From Martinezella lusitana (GTDB lineage Bacteria > Pseudomonadota > Alphaproteobacteria > Rhizobiales > Rhizobiaceae), in contig NZ_FMAF01000001.1 of assembly GCF_900094565.1 (NCBI RefSeq), forward strand, positions 62,001-126,000: 64,000 bases of DNA. Reading direction: 5' to 3'. The translations under genes and the position numbers were made by a program. This document shows, in pieces, positions 37,776 to 46,923 of the stretch. Every line of letters starts with the position of its first letter. Position 1 is the stretch's first letter. The notes beneath the pieces are model-generated. The model had not been told where the DNA came from. It saw nothing but the letters and a program-made list of their open reading frames with translations, and did not search any database.

Positions 37776-37779
37776 TCAT
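37757..37779 (+). repeat. 23-bp direct repeat, right copy
   Basis: Identical to 36332-36354; it covers the 3' arm of the paralogue B terminator and the flank. Confidence 0.8.
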
Positions 37780-37793
37780 ATGGCCTGAAAGGC

Positions 37794-39584
37794 TCAGTCC
37801 TTCTTGACGGGCGGCACAGGACGGATGGCCAGTTCGCGCAGCTGCGTCGGCGTTGCAGCCGATGGGGCGCCCATCAAGAGATCCTGTGCCTGCTGGTTCA
37901 TCGGGAACAGCGAGATCTCGCGCAGGTTCTTCGCGCCGACCAGCAGCATGACGATACGGTCGATCCCGAAGGCAGCGCCACCATGCGGAGGCGCGCCGTA
38001 CTGGAAGGCGCGGTAGAGGCCGCCGAAGCGCTCCTCGACATCAGCCTGGCTGAGGCCGACCTTTTCGAAGGCGGCGACCATGGTTTCCGGTGACTGGTTA
38101 CGGATCGAGCCCGAAGCGATTTCGAAGCCGTTGCAGACGGCGTCGTACTGATACGCCTTGATCGTGAGCGGATCCTGGTTCTGGAGCGCCTCAAGGCCGC
38201 CCTGTGGCATCGAGAACGGGTTGTGGGCGAAATCGATCTTCTTTTCTTCCTCGCTCCATTCGAAGAACGGGAAGTCGACGATCCAGCAAAGCTCGAAACG
38301 GTCGCGGTCGATCAGGTTCAGCTCGTCGGCGGCGCGGTTGCGGGCCTCTCCGGCGAACTTGTAGAACTTGGCGGGGTCGCCGGCGACGAAGAAGCAGGCA
38401 TCGCCGTCGTCAAGGCCAAGCTGGGTGCGAATCGCATCGGTGCGTTCCTCGCCGATGTTCTTGGCGAGCGGTCCGGCGCCCTCGAGCTTTTCGCCTTCCT
38501 TGCGCCAGAAGATATAACCGAGGCCCGGCTGGCCCTGGCTCTGCGCCCAGGCGTTCATACGATCGCAGAACGCACGCGAACCACCGGTCTTGGCCGGGAT
38601 GGCCCAGACTTCGACCTTCGGGTTCGATGCGATCATGTTGGCGAAGACCTTGAAGCCCGAGCCGCCGAAATGCTCGGTCACCGCTTCCATGACGATCGGG
38701 TTGCGCAGGTCCGGCTTGTCCGAGCCATACTTGCGGATGGCGACGTCATAGGGGATGCGCGGCCACTCCTTGGTGACCGGCTTGCCCTCGGCAAATTCCT
38801 CGAACACCTGGGTCATCAGCGGGCCCATTGTGTTCCAGACGTCTTCCTGCGTCACGAAGCTCATTTCGAGGTCGAGCTGATAGAACTCGCCCGGCAGACG
38901 GTCGGCGCGCGGGTCTTCGTCGCGGAAGCATGGGGCAATCTGGAAGTAACGGTCGAAACCGGCGACCATCAGCAGCTGCTTGTACTGCTGCGGCGCCTGC
39001 GGCAGCGCATAGAAGGTGCCGGGATGGATACGGCTCGGCACAAGGAAGTCGCGCGCGCCCTCCGGCGACGAGGCCGTGAGGATCGGGGTCGTGTATTCGG
39101 TAAAGCCGACGTCACCCATGTGGCGGCGCATGGAGGAGATGACCTGCGTGCGCTTGACGATGTTCTTGTGGAGCGTGTCGCGGCGCAGATCGAGGAAGCG
39201 ATACTTCAGGCGCACATCTTCGGGATAGTCCGGCTCGCCGAAAACAGGCAGCGGCAATTCCTTGGCGGCGGAGAGCACTTCGATCTCCTGAGCATAGAGC
39301 TCGATCTCGCCGGTCGGCATGGTCTTGTTGACGGTGTCTTCCGTGCGCGCCTTCACCAGGCCGTCGATGCGGATGACCCATTCGCCCCGCACGGTTTCGG
39401 CGAGCTTGAAGGCCGGAGAATCGGGGTCGGCGACGACCTGGGTGATGCCGTAGTGATCGCGCAGGTCGATGAACAGCACGCCGCCATGATCTCGGACGCG
39501 ATGAACCCAGCCGGAAATGCGGACAGTCGAACCGACGTCGGACTTGCGCAGGGCGGCGCATGTGTGGCTGCGATAGCGATGCAT
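37794..39584 (-). CDS. aspS: Aspartyl-tRNA synthetase
   Basis: A 596-residue class II synthetase of the bacterial type. The N-terminal OB fold ([23 protein letters not shown]) binds the anticodon; motif 2 is [20 protein letters not shown] and motif 3 [14 protein letters not shown]; the bacterial insertion domain lies between. Many alphaproteobacterial AspRS are non-discriminating and feed Asp-tRNA(Asn) to GatCAB; I cannot tell here. The start is ATG 39584 (MHRYRSHTC). Monocistronic. Confidence 0.97.
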   Translation of the reverse strand: MHRYRSHTCAALRKSDVGSTVRISGWVHRVRDHGGVLFIDLRDHYGITQVVADPDSPAFKLAETVRGEWVIRIDGLVKARTEDTVNKTMPTGEIELYAQEIEVLSAAKELPLPVFGEPDYPEDVRLKYRFLDLRRDTLHKNIVKRTQVISSMRRHMGDVGFTEYTTPILTASSPEGARDFLVPSRIHPGTFYALPQAPQQYKQLLMVAGFDRYFQIAPCFRDEDPRADRLPGEFYQLDLEMSFVTQEDVWNTMGPLMTQVFEEFAEGKPVTKEWPRIPYDVAIRKYGSDKPDLRNPIVMEAVTEHFGGSGFKVFANMIASNPKVEVWAIPAKTGGSRAFCDRMNAWAQSQGQPGLGYIFWRKEGEKLEGAGPLAKNIGEERTDAIRTQLGLDDGDACFFVAGDPAKFYKFAGEARNRAADELNLIDRDRFELCWIVDFPFFEWSEEEKKIDFAHNPFSMPQGGLEALQNQDPLTIKAYQYDAVCNGFEIASGSIRNQSPETMVAAFEKVGLSQADVEERFGGLYRAFQYGAPPHGGAAFGIDRIVMLLVGAKNLREISLFPMNQQAQDLLMGAPSAATPTQLRELAIRPVPPVKKD

Positions 39585-39849
39585 AATTATATATCCTGGA
39601 CTTGGCGGGCCGCAGCGAAAGGACATGCAAGCCCCTCGCCTGCCGACGAGAAAATCGGGCGGAAAAGCGCATGGCGCGCCCGATTTGTCAAGGCTCGAAC
39701 GCCGGAAGTCGACTTAAAGCTGTTTCATCCGCCGCCTATCCCGACATCCGCAAGTAGCCGCTGCGGCAGTTTGGCTAGGGCAGTGCTATTGCTGAATACC
39801 AAGGTCAACTTTAAACAGGCATCCATATCTCATCGTTCCGGAGCCCGGC

Positions 39850-41241
39850 ATGCCGATCCTTACCCGTCGCAATCTCTTGAAAGCTTCCGCCGTGGCCGGC
39901 GCCTATGGTATCGGCATCGGTATCGCGAGCAGGTTTGCCGACAAAGCGGTGGCGGCCGAGCCGCGGGTGCTGAAGACGGCCAGGATCCAGGCCAATCTGA
40001 CGGATGGCGGGGCAACCAGGGACGTCCTGACCTATGGCGACGGCGGGATGCCTCCTGTCGTGCGCATGAAAAAGGGCGAATCCTTCGCCGCCCGCCTGAT
40101 CAACGGCATAGACGATCCGACCACGATCCATTGGCACGGCATCCGTCTGCCGAACAACATGGACGGCGTGCCCTTCCTCACGCAGCCCTATGTCTATACC
40201 GGCGATCATTTCGACTATGCCTTCACGCCACCCGATGCCGGCACATTCTGGTATCACCCGCACTGCAACACGCTGGAGCAGATGGGCCATGGAATGACCG
40301 GCGTGATCGTCGTCGAAAATCCAAAGGATCCGGCATTCGATTCGGAAGTGGTGCTCAATCTGCGCGATTGGCGGCTGGGCGGCGACGGCCAGTTCATCGC
40401 GCAGTTTCGCCCGCGCGATGCGGCCAAATCCGGCACTTACGGAACGGTGCGAACAGCGAACTGGCAGCAGCAGCCGCAATATGACGCTCCCTCCGGCGGC
40501 CTGGTGCGCCTGCGTGTTGCCATCACCGATGTCACGCGCATCTATTCCTTCCGCCTGGATGGTGGCGAGGCGACCGTGATCGCCATCGACGGCAATCCGG
40601 TGCCGCAGCGCTTTCCGCTGGATCTCCTGCAGCTGGGACCGGGCCAGCGGCTGGAGCTGGCCGTGCGCATGCCTGATAGCGAGGGAGCGATCGTCAAGCT
40701 GGAGGATATCAAAGGCACCGACCCGAAGGTGCTCGCGACGCTGCGCTCGGTGGGCAGCTCGTTGAAACGCGACGTCCGCGATCTGGCGCCGCTGGAAGAC
40801 AATCCGGTTAAGAAGGCCGACCTCGGTTCGGCAACACACCTTCCGCTGATCCTGAGCTCCACGGCCGAGAATACGGCTGACAATAGCATCTGCGGTTCGC
40901 TCGGCTACAGTTTCTGGGCGATCAACAAGGTGCCGTGGCCGGGCGACACTCCCGATCCGACCGCCCCGCTTGCCGAGCTGAAGCTGGGCAAGAGCTATGT
41001 TATCGACATGGAGAACGTCACGCCGCATAGCCATCCCATTCATTTGCACGGGATGAGCTTCACGGTCATCTCCTCCTCGACGCGGCAGGTGCAGCCGTTC
41101 GTATCCGACACCTATCTGATCCAGCCGGACGAGAAAGTGCAGCTCGCATTCGTCGCCGACAATCCTGGCGATTGGCTGCTGCATTGCCATATCATCGAGC
41201 ATCAGAAGACCGGGATGACCAGCTACGTGCGCGTGGCCTAA
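39850..41241 (+). CDS. Exported multicopper oxidase
   Basis: A 463-residue periplasmic multicopper oxidase with a twin-Arg leader (TRRNLLKASAV). The copper ligands are all present: HWHG (His94, His96), HPHC (His136, His138), HPIHLHG in the third domain, and HCHIIEHQKTGM with His445, Cys446, His447, His451 and Met456 for the type 1 site. There is no Met-rich insert of the CueO type. Substrate may be Cu(I), metals or phenolics. It is alone on the plus strand. Confidence 0.92.
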   Translation: MPILTRRNLLKASAVAGAYGIGIGIASRFADKAVAAEPRVLKTARIQANLTDGGATRDVLTYGDGGMPPVVRMKKGESFAARLINGIDDPTTIHWHGIRLPNNMDGVPFLTQPYVYTGDHFDYAFTPPDAGTFWYHPHCNTLEQMGHGMTGVIVVENPKDPAFDSEVVLNLRDWRLGGDGQFIAQFRPRDAAKSGTYGTVRTANWQQQPQYDAPSGGLVRLRVAITDVTRIYSFRLDGGEATVIAIDGNPVPQRFPLDLLQLGPGQRLELAVRMPDSEGAIVKLEDIKGTDPKVLATLRSVGSSLKRDVRDLAPLEDNPVKKADLGSATHLPLILSSTAENTADNSICGSLGYSFWAINKVPWPGDTPDPTAPLAELKLGKSYVIDMENVTPHSHPIHLHGMSFTVISSSTRQVQPFVSDTYLIQPDEKVQLAFVADNPGDWLLHCHIIEHQKTGMTSYVRVA

Positions 41242-41412
41242 GGCGAGGCCGCAAACCGCTTTCGATCCGGATTGTGCGGTCGAAATGGCATCGCTCCGGA
41301 TAATTTCAACCAAAAGCGAAATGCGGCAAGAGCTTTGTCCGCGAAAGTATTGACATATCCGGCTGAAAGGAGAAGGAAGTTAAGCAACTGTTTTATCGAT
41401 GAATGTGTTGAG

Positions 41413-42558
41413 ATGATCGAAACTACCGCCCAATTGGAGGCGGCCTGCCAAGAGCTGGCCAAGTCGGAATTCATTACCATCGATACGGAATTCCTGCGAG
41501 AAACGACCTTCTGGCCGGAGCTGTGTTTGATACAGATGGCGAGCCCGACGACCGAGGTACTGGTCGACCCACTGGCCAAAGGGCTGGACCTTCAGCCGTT
41601 TTTCGAGCTGATGGCAAATCCGGCTGTGCTGAAGGTTTTTCACGCCGCGCGCCAGGACATCGAAATCATCTTCCATCGCGGCAATCTCATTCCGCATCCG
41701 ATCTTCGACACGCAGGTCGCCGCAATGGTTTGCGGCTTCGGCGATTCCGTCTCATACGACCAGCTCGTCAGCCGCATCAAGAACGTACATATCGACAAGT
41801 CCTCGCGCTTCACGGATTGGAGCCGGCGGCCGCTCTCGGAAAAGCAGCTCGACTACGCGCTCGCCGATGTTACCCATCTGCGCGACGTCTATCTTTCGCT
41901 CGACGAGCAGCTGAAGCGAGAAGGCCGTGCCTCCTGGCTGCAGGAGGAGATGGCAATTCTCGAGGCGCGCGAGACTTACGACCTGCACCCCGACGATGCC
42001 TGGCAGCGCCTGAAGATGCGGTTGCGCAAGCCGCAGGAACTGGCAATCCTCAAATATGTGGCGGCATGGCGCGAACGCGAGGCGCGCGCGCGCAATGTTC
42101 CTCGCGCCCGCGTGCTGAAGGATGACGCGATCTACGAAATCGCCCAGCAGCAGCCGAAGGACAGCGAAGCACTTGCCCGACTGCGCACCATCCCGAAAGG
42201 CTGGGAGCGTTCGACTGCCGGCGCGGCCGTGATCGAGGCGATCAATGAAGCCCTGGCGCTGCCGAAGTCCGACATGCCGCATCCGCCGCGCCATCAGCAG
42301 GCTCCGGAAGGCACGGCTGCCGCCGCCGAACTGCTGAAGGTTCTGTTGAAACTGATCGCCGAAAAGCACGGCGTCGCGCCGAAAGTGATCGCCAACAGCG
42401 AAGACCTCGACAAGATCGCGGCCGAAGGCGAGAACGCCGAGGTGGCTGCCCTCACCGGCTGGCGACGCGATCTCTTCGGCGAAACGGCCTTGCAGCTGAT
42501 TCAAGGCCAGGTGGCCCTGCGTTTCGTCGGAAAGCGGGTTGAAACGGTCATCCTCTAG
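41413..42558 (+). CDS. rnd: Ribonuclease D
   Basis: A 381-residue 3'-5' exoribonuclease involved in tRNA and stable-RNA maturation. The DEDDy active site is Asp24 and Glu26 (IDTEFL), Asp82 (ARQDIEII) and Tyr148/Asp152 (DYALADVTHL). An HRDC domain follows (RKPQELAILKYVAAWRERE...). The start at ATG 41413 gives normal length although its ribosome binding site is weak; the frame is open from 41272. A terminator-like hairpin follows at 42702. Confidence 0.95.
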   Translation: MIETTAQLEAACQELAKSEFITIDTEFLRETTFWPELCLIQMASPTTEVLVDPLAKGLDLQPFFELMANPAVLKVFHAARQDIEIIFHRGNLIPHPIFDTQVAAMVCGFGDSVSYDQLVSRIKNVHIDKSSRFTDWSRRPLSEKQLDYALADVTHLRDVYLSLDEQLKREGRASWLQEEMAILEARETYDLHPDDAWQRLKMRLRKPQELAILKYVAAWREREARARNVPRARVLKDDAIYEIAQQQPKDSEALARLRTIPKGWERSTAGAAVIEAINEALALPKSDMPHPPRHQQAPEGTAAAAELLKVLLKLIAEKHGVAPKVIANSEDLDKIAAEGENAEVAALTGWRRDLFGETALQLIQGQVALRFVGKRVETVIL

Positions 42559-42701
42559 TCGCGACATTATCCTTTCCCGGCGCGCTGCGATTGCGTATGA
42601 TTCGCGAACGGAGATGCTGGTTGCCACCACGATTGCGCCGCAAATCTCGTGGAATGAACGTCTGATGCAGTCGTTATATTCGATGGCGCAGAAGTGTTGT
42701 C

Positions 42702-42736
42702 GACGCAGTCCCGCGTCGATGACGGGCGTCTTTTTT
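42702..42736 (+). terminator. Probable terminator after rnd
   Basis: GACG-CCCG pairs with CGGG-CGTC, with a four-base bulge on one side, and is followed by TTTTTTC. It lies 15 bases before the cyclase ATG, so it could also attenuate that gene. Confidence 0.5.
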
Positions 42737-42750
42737 CGGCGGAAAAGTGA

Positions 42751-43803
42751 ATGGGTATTCTCCATTCGGTGCGCAACTGGATCCTTACATCACTGCTTGT
42801 CGCTTCGACCGGCGTTGTCTACGGCATAGTGTTTTTTCCGCAGGCGCCGATGTATATCGGTGCGATCTTTGCACTGTTCTGCGGCATGCCGCTGCTGGCC
42901 TTCGAACGCCGCATGATCCTGGCGCGGCTGAACGTATGGATGCATCGCCTGCCGACCCCCGCCTTTATCCTTTCAGCCCTCATCGTCGATTTCGCCTTGA
43001 TGAGCGTCGGCTATGCCATGGCAGGCAGTATTCTGAAATTGCTCGGTCTTGTCGAAGGCTCGTGGGAAGACCTCACGCTGTTGAAAATAGACGTCTACAT
43101 CTATGCCGTCATGGTAACGGCCGTCATCATTTTCGTCGGTCGCGTGCGGGAGCTGCTCGGCCGCGACGTCTTTCTCAGCCTGCTGACTGGCCGATATCGC
43201 AATCCGGTGCAGGAAGAGCGTATATTCCTTTTCATAGATCTCGTCGGATCCACCGCTTTTGCCGAGGAGCACGGCGACCTGAAAACACAAGAGTTTCTGG
43301 GCGCGGTGTTCGGCGCGCTTGCCGAACCGGTATGGCGGCACAAGGGCGCGATCGACGACTATATCGGCGACGCCGCCATCATCACCTGGCCGCTTCGCCG
43401 CGGCATCAAGAATGCCAATTGCGTGCGCTGCGTCTTCAATATCCTCAACGATATCGAAGCGAACTCGGAGACGTGGTTGAAATCCTATGGCAGGGTACCG
43501 CGCCTGAGAGCGGCCCTGCATGGCGGCAGCATCGTCACGGCGGAAATCGGCGTCGACCATCACAAGATCGCCTATTTCGGCGACACCGTGAACATCGCCT
43601 CCCGGCTGGAGCAGCTCTGCAAGACGCTGGAGCGCCAGGTGCTGATTTCGAGCGACCTTGCCAGACGGCTGGAGCTTCCCGAGACGATCATCAAGGAAGA
43701 CCTCGGGGAGCATGCCGTTCGCGGACGCGATCAGCACCTCGGCGTCATCGCGCTTCACACGCAAAGCCGGCAAGCCATCAAGACAGTCCGCGGCAGATTG
43801 TAA
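42751..43803 (+). CDS. Membrane-bound class III nucleotidyl cyclase
   Basis: A 350-residue protein with four membrane helices (about 11-28, 33-50, 70-98, 113-131) and a C-terminal cyclase homology domain (155-345). The metal-binding Asp163 (FIDLVGST) and Asp207 (YIGDAAI) are intact, as are the transition-state Asn281 and Arg285 (VNIASRLE). The position usually held by the adenine-selecting Lys in the K-Y-I-G-D motif is Asp204 (DDYIGD), so the nucleotide chosen cannot be assumed. No known sensor domain is present besides the membrane anchor. Rhizobia carry many such cyclases. Confidence 0.88.
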   Translation: MGILHSVRNWILTSLLVASTGVVYGIVFFPQAPMYIGAIFALFCGMPLLAFERRMILARLNVWMHRLPTPAFILSALIVDFALMSVGYAMAGSILKLLGLVEGSWEDLTLLKIDVYIYAVMVTAVIIFVGRVRELLGRDVFLSLLTGRYRNPVQEERIFLFIDLVGSTAFAEEHGDLKTQEFLGAVFGALAEPVWRHKGAIDDYIGDAAIITWPLRRGIKNANCVRCVFNILNDIEANSETWLKSYGRVPRLRAALHGGSIVTAEIGVDHHKIAYFGDTVNIASRLEQLCKTLERQVLISSDLARRLELPETIIKEDLGEHAVRGRDQHLGVIALHTQSRQAIKTVRGRL

Positions 43804-43965
43804 GCAATGCAAAGCATCGGCTGTATGTTCGGCATCGATGCACGCCTGAGCTTCACATCCTATGGGTTGTCCACAGTCACCAAATCTTCACCCAAGCGTT
43901 AATTCGTCGACATGGCTCGCCTGTTAAGCGGGATTGTTTTCGCCAATCCTGGCCAACAAGGTGAC

Positions 43966-45327
43966 ATGATGACTCGAATCCTTTCCGCCTCAACGGCATT
44001 GTTCATTCTGCTTGCCGCTTCGGCCCATGCCGACGAAAAGCAATTTCCGGCGAAGCTTGCCGGGCAAGCCATCCTGCCCGCCAACACAATTATCGCCGCT
44101 CCGGCCGATGCACCCGACTTCCTGAAAACGTCAGGCAAATTCACGACGCCGGATCGCAAGCGCACGGACGCTCTCGGCACCGTGCCCGGCAAGGACGGCG
44201 CCCGCGTGACCGATCTGAAGCTGCCCTTCGACGGCCAGCCTATCCAGGGTTTTTCCGGCATCAAGGCCATGCCTGACGGCACCTTCTGGACGCTGTCGGA
44301 CAACGGCTTCGGCTCCAAGCAGAATTCCAGCGACGCCATGCTATTCCTGCATCAGCTCAAGTTCGACTGGGACAATGGCAAGGTCGATGTCGTCAAGAAC
44401 CTGTTCCTGTCCGATCCGAACAAGAAAGCCCCCTTCCCGATCGTCCTCGAAGGCTCCGACAAGCGCTATCTTACAGGCTCCGATTTCGATATCGAATCGA
44501 TCCAGCCGGTCGCCGACGGCTTCTGGCTCGGCGATGAATTCGGTCCCTATCTGCTGAAGTTCGATACAAATGGTCAGCTGACCGACGTCTTCGCCACGAC
44601 AGTCGACGGCAAGCCGGTCATGTCTCCGGACAACGCCCTGCTGCAGCTGCCGGGCAACCCGACGCAGAAGATGCCGGCCTTCAACCTGAAGCGTTCGGGC
44701 GGCTTCGAAGGCCTTGCCCTGTCGAAGGACGGCTCGAAGCTTTACGGCCTGCTGGAAGGCGCGATCTACAAGGATGACGGCCAGATGGAAAGCGTCGACG
44801 GCCACACCGCCATCCGCGTCATCGAGTTCGACGTCGCCTCGAAGGGCTGGACCGGCCGCAGCTGGCTTTATCCGTTCGCGGACAAGGGTGTGTCGATTGG
44901 CGACTTCAACATGCTCGACGAGACGACGGCCCTGGTGATCGAACGCGACAACGGCGCCGGCACGAAGGACAAGGCCTGCGCCGATCCCAAGCAGCCGAAG
45001 CCGGATTGCTTCGAGGCTCCCGCCGAGCTGAAGCGCGTCTACAAGATCGAGTTCAGCGACGCCAATGTCGGCAAGTCCGTTCGCAAGATCGGCTATATCG
45101 ATCTGCTGCGCATCGAGGACCCGGACCACAAGCGTCGCCAGGGCGGCGGCGAAGGCTTCTACGACATGCCCTTCGTCACCATCGAGAATGTCGACCGCGT
45201 CGATGCCACGCATATCATCATCGGCAACGACAACAACCTGCCCTTCTCGGCTGGCCGCGCCGTCGACAAGGCTGACGACAACGAGTTCAGCATTCTTGAA
45301 GTCGGCGATTTCCTGAACGCGAAGTAA
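43966..45327 (+). CDS. Exported esterase-like phytase-family protein
   Basis: A 453-residue protein with signal peptide (ending ASAHA) and the esterase-like activity of phytase domain: KLPFDGQPIQGFSGIKAMPDGTFWTLSDNGFG, then FDIESIQPVADGFWLGDEFGPYLLKFD, FNLKRSGGFEGLALSKDG, and the late FYDMPFVTIENVD and IIIGNDNNLPFSAGR. This is a beta-propeller family found in periplasm; activity on phosphoesters is inferred from family name only. CAAGGTGAC precedes the ATG pair at 43966/43969. Confidence 0.87.
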   Translation: MMTRILSASTALFILLAASAHADEKQFPAKLAGQAILPANTIIAAPADAPDFLKTSGKFTTPDRKRTDALGTVPGKDGARVTDLKLPFDGQPIQGFSGIKAMPDGTFWTLSDNGFGSKQNSSDAMLFLHQLKFDWDNGKVDVVKNLFLSDPNKKAPFPIVLEGSDKRYLTGSDFDIESIQPVADGFWLGDEFGPYLLKFDTNGQLTDVFATTVDGKPVMSPDNALLQLPGNPTQKMPAFNLKRSGGFEGLALSKDGSKLYGLLEGAIYKDDGQMESVDGHTAIRVIEFDVASKGWTGRSWLYPFADKGVSIGDFNMLDETTALVIERDNGAGTKDKACADPKQPKPDCFEAPAELKRVYKIEFSDANVGKSVRKIGYIDLLRIEDPDHKRRQGGGEGFYDMPFVTIENVDRVDATHIIIGNDNNLPFSAGRAVDKADDNEFSILEVGDFLNAK

Positions 45328-45340
45328 GCACAATGAAACC

Positions 45341-45367
45341 GCCTCTCCCTGCCGTGCAGGGAGAGGC
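45341..45367. terminator. Perfect hairpin between convergent genes
   Basis: GCCTCTCCCTGC pairs perfectly with GCAGGGAGAGGC around CGT. T tracts are poor on both sides, but it sits between two convergent genes and probably stops both. Confidence 0.5.
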
Positions 45368-45390
45368 TTCAATCCCATGCAACACAAAGC

Positions 45391-46911
45391 TTATTCGAAG
45401 CAGAAGGCCAGGCGGCGATTGGTGAGCTTGCCGAGCTGCTGCAGGCGGCCGTCCAGCCTCTCGCCGGCAAAGTCGTGATATTCGGCCGGAACGACGAATT
45501 CGAGATCGAGATCAGGCTTTGTCGAACGGCGGAACGACAGGTTGCGGACGATACCGGGCATCGAGGCCGAGAATAGGTAGACGACGCGCAACAGGCCGCC
45601 GAGCAGCTTGGCGCGTTCGATGTAGAGCGGCGTAGCGATCGTTGCCAGCGGCTCGGTCGCACCGTCGTCGTTCAATCCCTCGAAACGATAGTAATTGGCA
45701 AGCGCGATGAAGGCGCGGCCGGCATGGGTGATGCCGACGAAGGACGTATGGGCGATGATATTCAGCGCCTGCAAGCCACGATAATCCGGATGGGCGCGCC
45801 AGCTTATATCGGCAAGCAGGCAGGCTGCCTGGCGATAGCGGCTTTCCTCGTCGGTCTCGGTGATCCCGAAGAAGGGCATCATCCGCCCGGTCCAATCGGC
45901 AAGCTCGCGGGCATGTTCCGGCGAGCGCGCGCGCAGGATAGCAAGCTCGCCGGCGGCGGTGAGCAGCGGGTCGCTGTTGCGCTCCGCCTCCGTCAGCAGT
46001 GAATAAAGATAACCTTCGCGAACCCCCTGAGCGGAGAAGGAGATGACGGACGGCTTCATGGCCGTCAGCACTTCGCGCATGGCGACAGCACCGAAGGGCA
46101 GCAGCGAACGGCGATGCTTGGACACCGCCTGAAACGCCGGATCCTTCGAATCCTTCGCTTCGACGATCTGATCCAGGAAACGCAGCATCTCATCGAGCGG
46201 CACTTCATAGCCCTGCATCATGTGCAGCGGATATTTGCGGATTTCCATGTGCAGCTTGGCGACGCTTCGCCATGTACCGCCGACCGCATAGAACGTGCGG
46301 CGCTCGCCCTTGCTCAGTAATTTCGCGGTCTTGACATGCTTGCGCGCGAAGCCGCGCGCCTTATCGATCGAGCCACCGGCATATTCGGACAGACGCAGGC
46401 CGCCGAGCGGCAGCGTGATGCCCTTGCCGATCTCGTGGTCCTTGATGTCGATCAGCTCCAGCGAGCCACCGCCAAGATCCCCGGCAATGCCATCGGGGTG
46501 GAAGAAACCGCTGATGACGCCGAGCGCGGAGAAACGTGCCTCTTCTTCGCCCGAAAGCACGCGCACCTTGCGCTGAAGAATGGCTTCGGCCTGGTGAATG
46601 AACTGCGGACCGTTGCTCGCTTCGCGCGCCGCGGCGGTCGCCAGAACATAGATGGTCGATGCACGCGCCTGATCGGAGAGCGCCTTGAAACGATGCAGGG
46701 CCGCAAGCGCCCGCGCCACGCTTTCCTCGTCCATCTTTCCGGTCAGTGCTATGCCTTTTCCCAGGCCGCAAAGCACTTTCTCGTTGAAAAGGATGGTCGG
46801 TGACCGTGAGTGGCCTTCATAGACGACAAGACGGACCGAATTCGACCCGATATCGACGACGGAGACCGGGGCAATACCGGGAAGGCGCCCCTGGGCTTCT
46901 GATTCAACCAT
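45391..46911 (-). CDS. ppx: Exopolyphosphatase (Ppx/GppA family)
   Basis: A 506-residue ASKHA-fold phosphatase that removes terminal phosphate from polyphosphate and, in some members, pppGpp. The phosphate loops are VVDIGSNSVRLVVYEG near the N-terminus and GDLGGGSLELIDI in the middle; a catalytic Glu is expected in the GEEEARFSALG segment. The C-terminal part is the helical HD-like domain (AACLLADISWRAHPDYR). It lies 12 bases after ppk on the same strand, so the making and breaking enzymes of polyphosphate share an operon. Confidence 0.94.
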   Translation of the reverse strand: MVESEAQGRLPGIAPVSVVDIGSNSVRLVVYEGHSRSPTILFNEKVLCGLGKGIALTGKMDEESVARALAALHRFKALSDQARASTIYVLATAAAREASNGPQFIHQAEAILQRKVRVLSGEEEARFSALGVISGFFHPDGIAGDLGGGSLELIDIKDHEIGKGITLPLGGLRLSEYAGGSIDKARGFARKHVKTAKLLSKGERRTFYAVGGTWRSVAKLHMEIRKYPLHMMQGYEVPLDEMLRFLDQIVEAKDSKDPAFQAVSKHRRSLLPFGAVAMREVLTAMKPSVISFSAQGVREGYLYSLLTEAERNSDPLLTAAGELAILRARSPEHARELADWTGRMMPFFGITETDEESRYRQAACLLADISWRAHPDYRGLQALNIIAHTSFVGITHAGRAFIALANYYRFEGLNDDGATEPLATIATPLYIERAKLLGGLLRVVYLFSASMPGIVRNLSFRRSTKPDLDLEFVVPAEYHDFAGERLDGRLQQLGKLTNRRLAFCFE

Positions 46912-46923
46912 GCAGGTCCAGTT

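Noticed and set aside
38223..40484. 753-codon open frame on the plus strand
   Set aside because: Runs antisense through aspS and then in another frame of the multicopper oxidase gene; no domain, no ribosome binding site.
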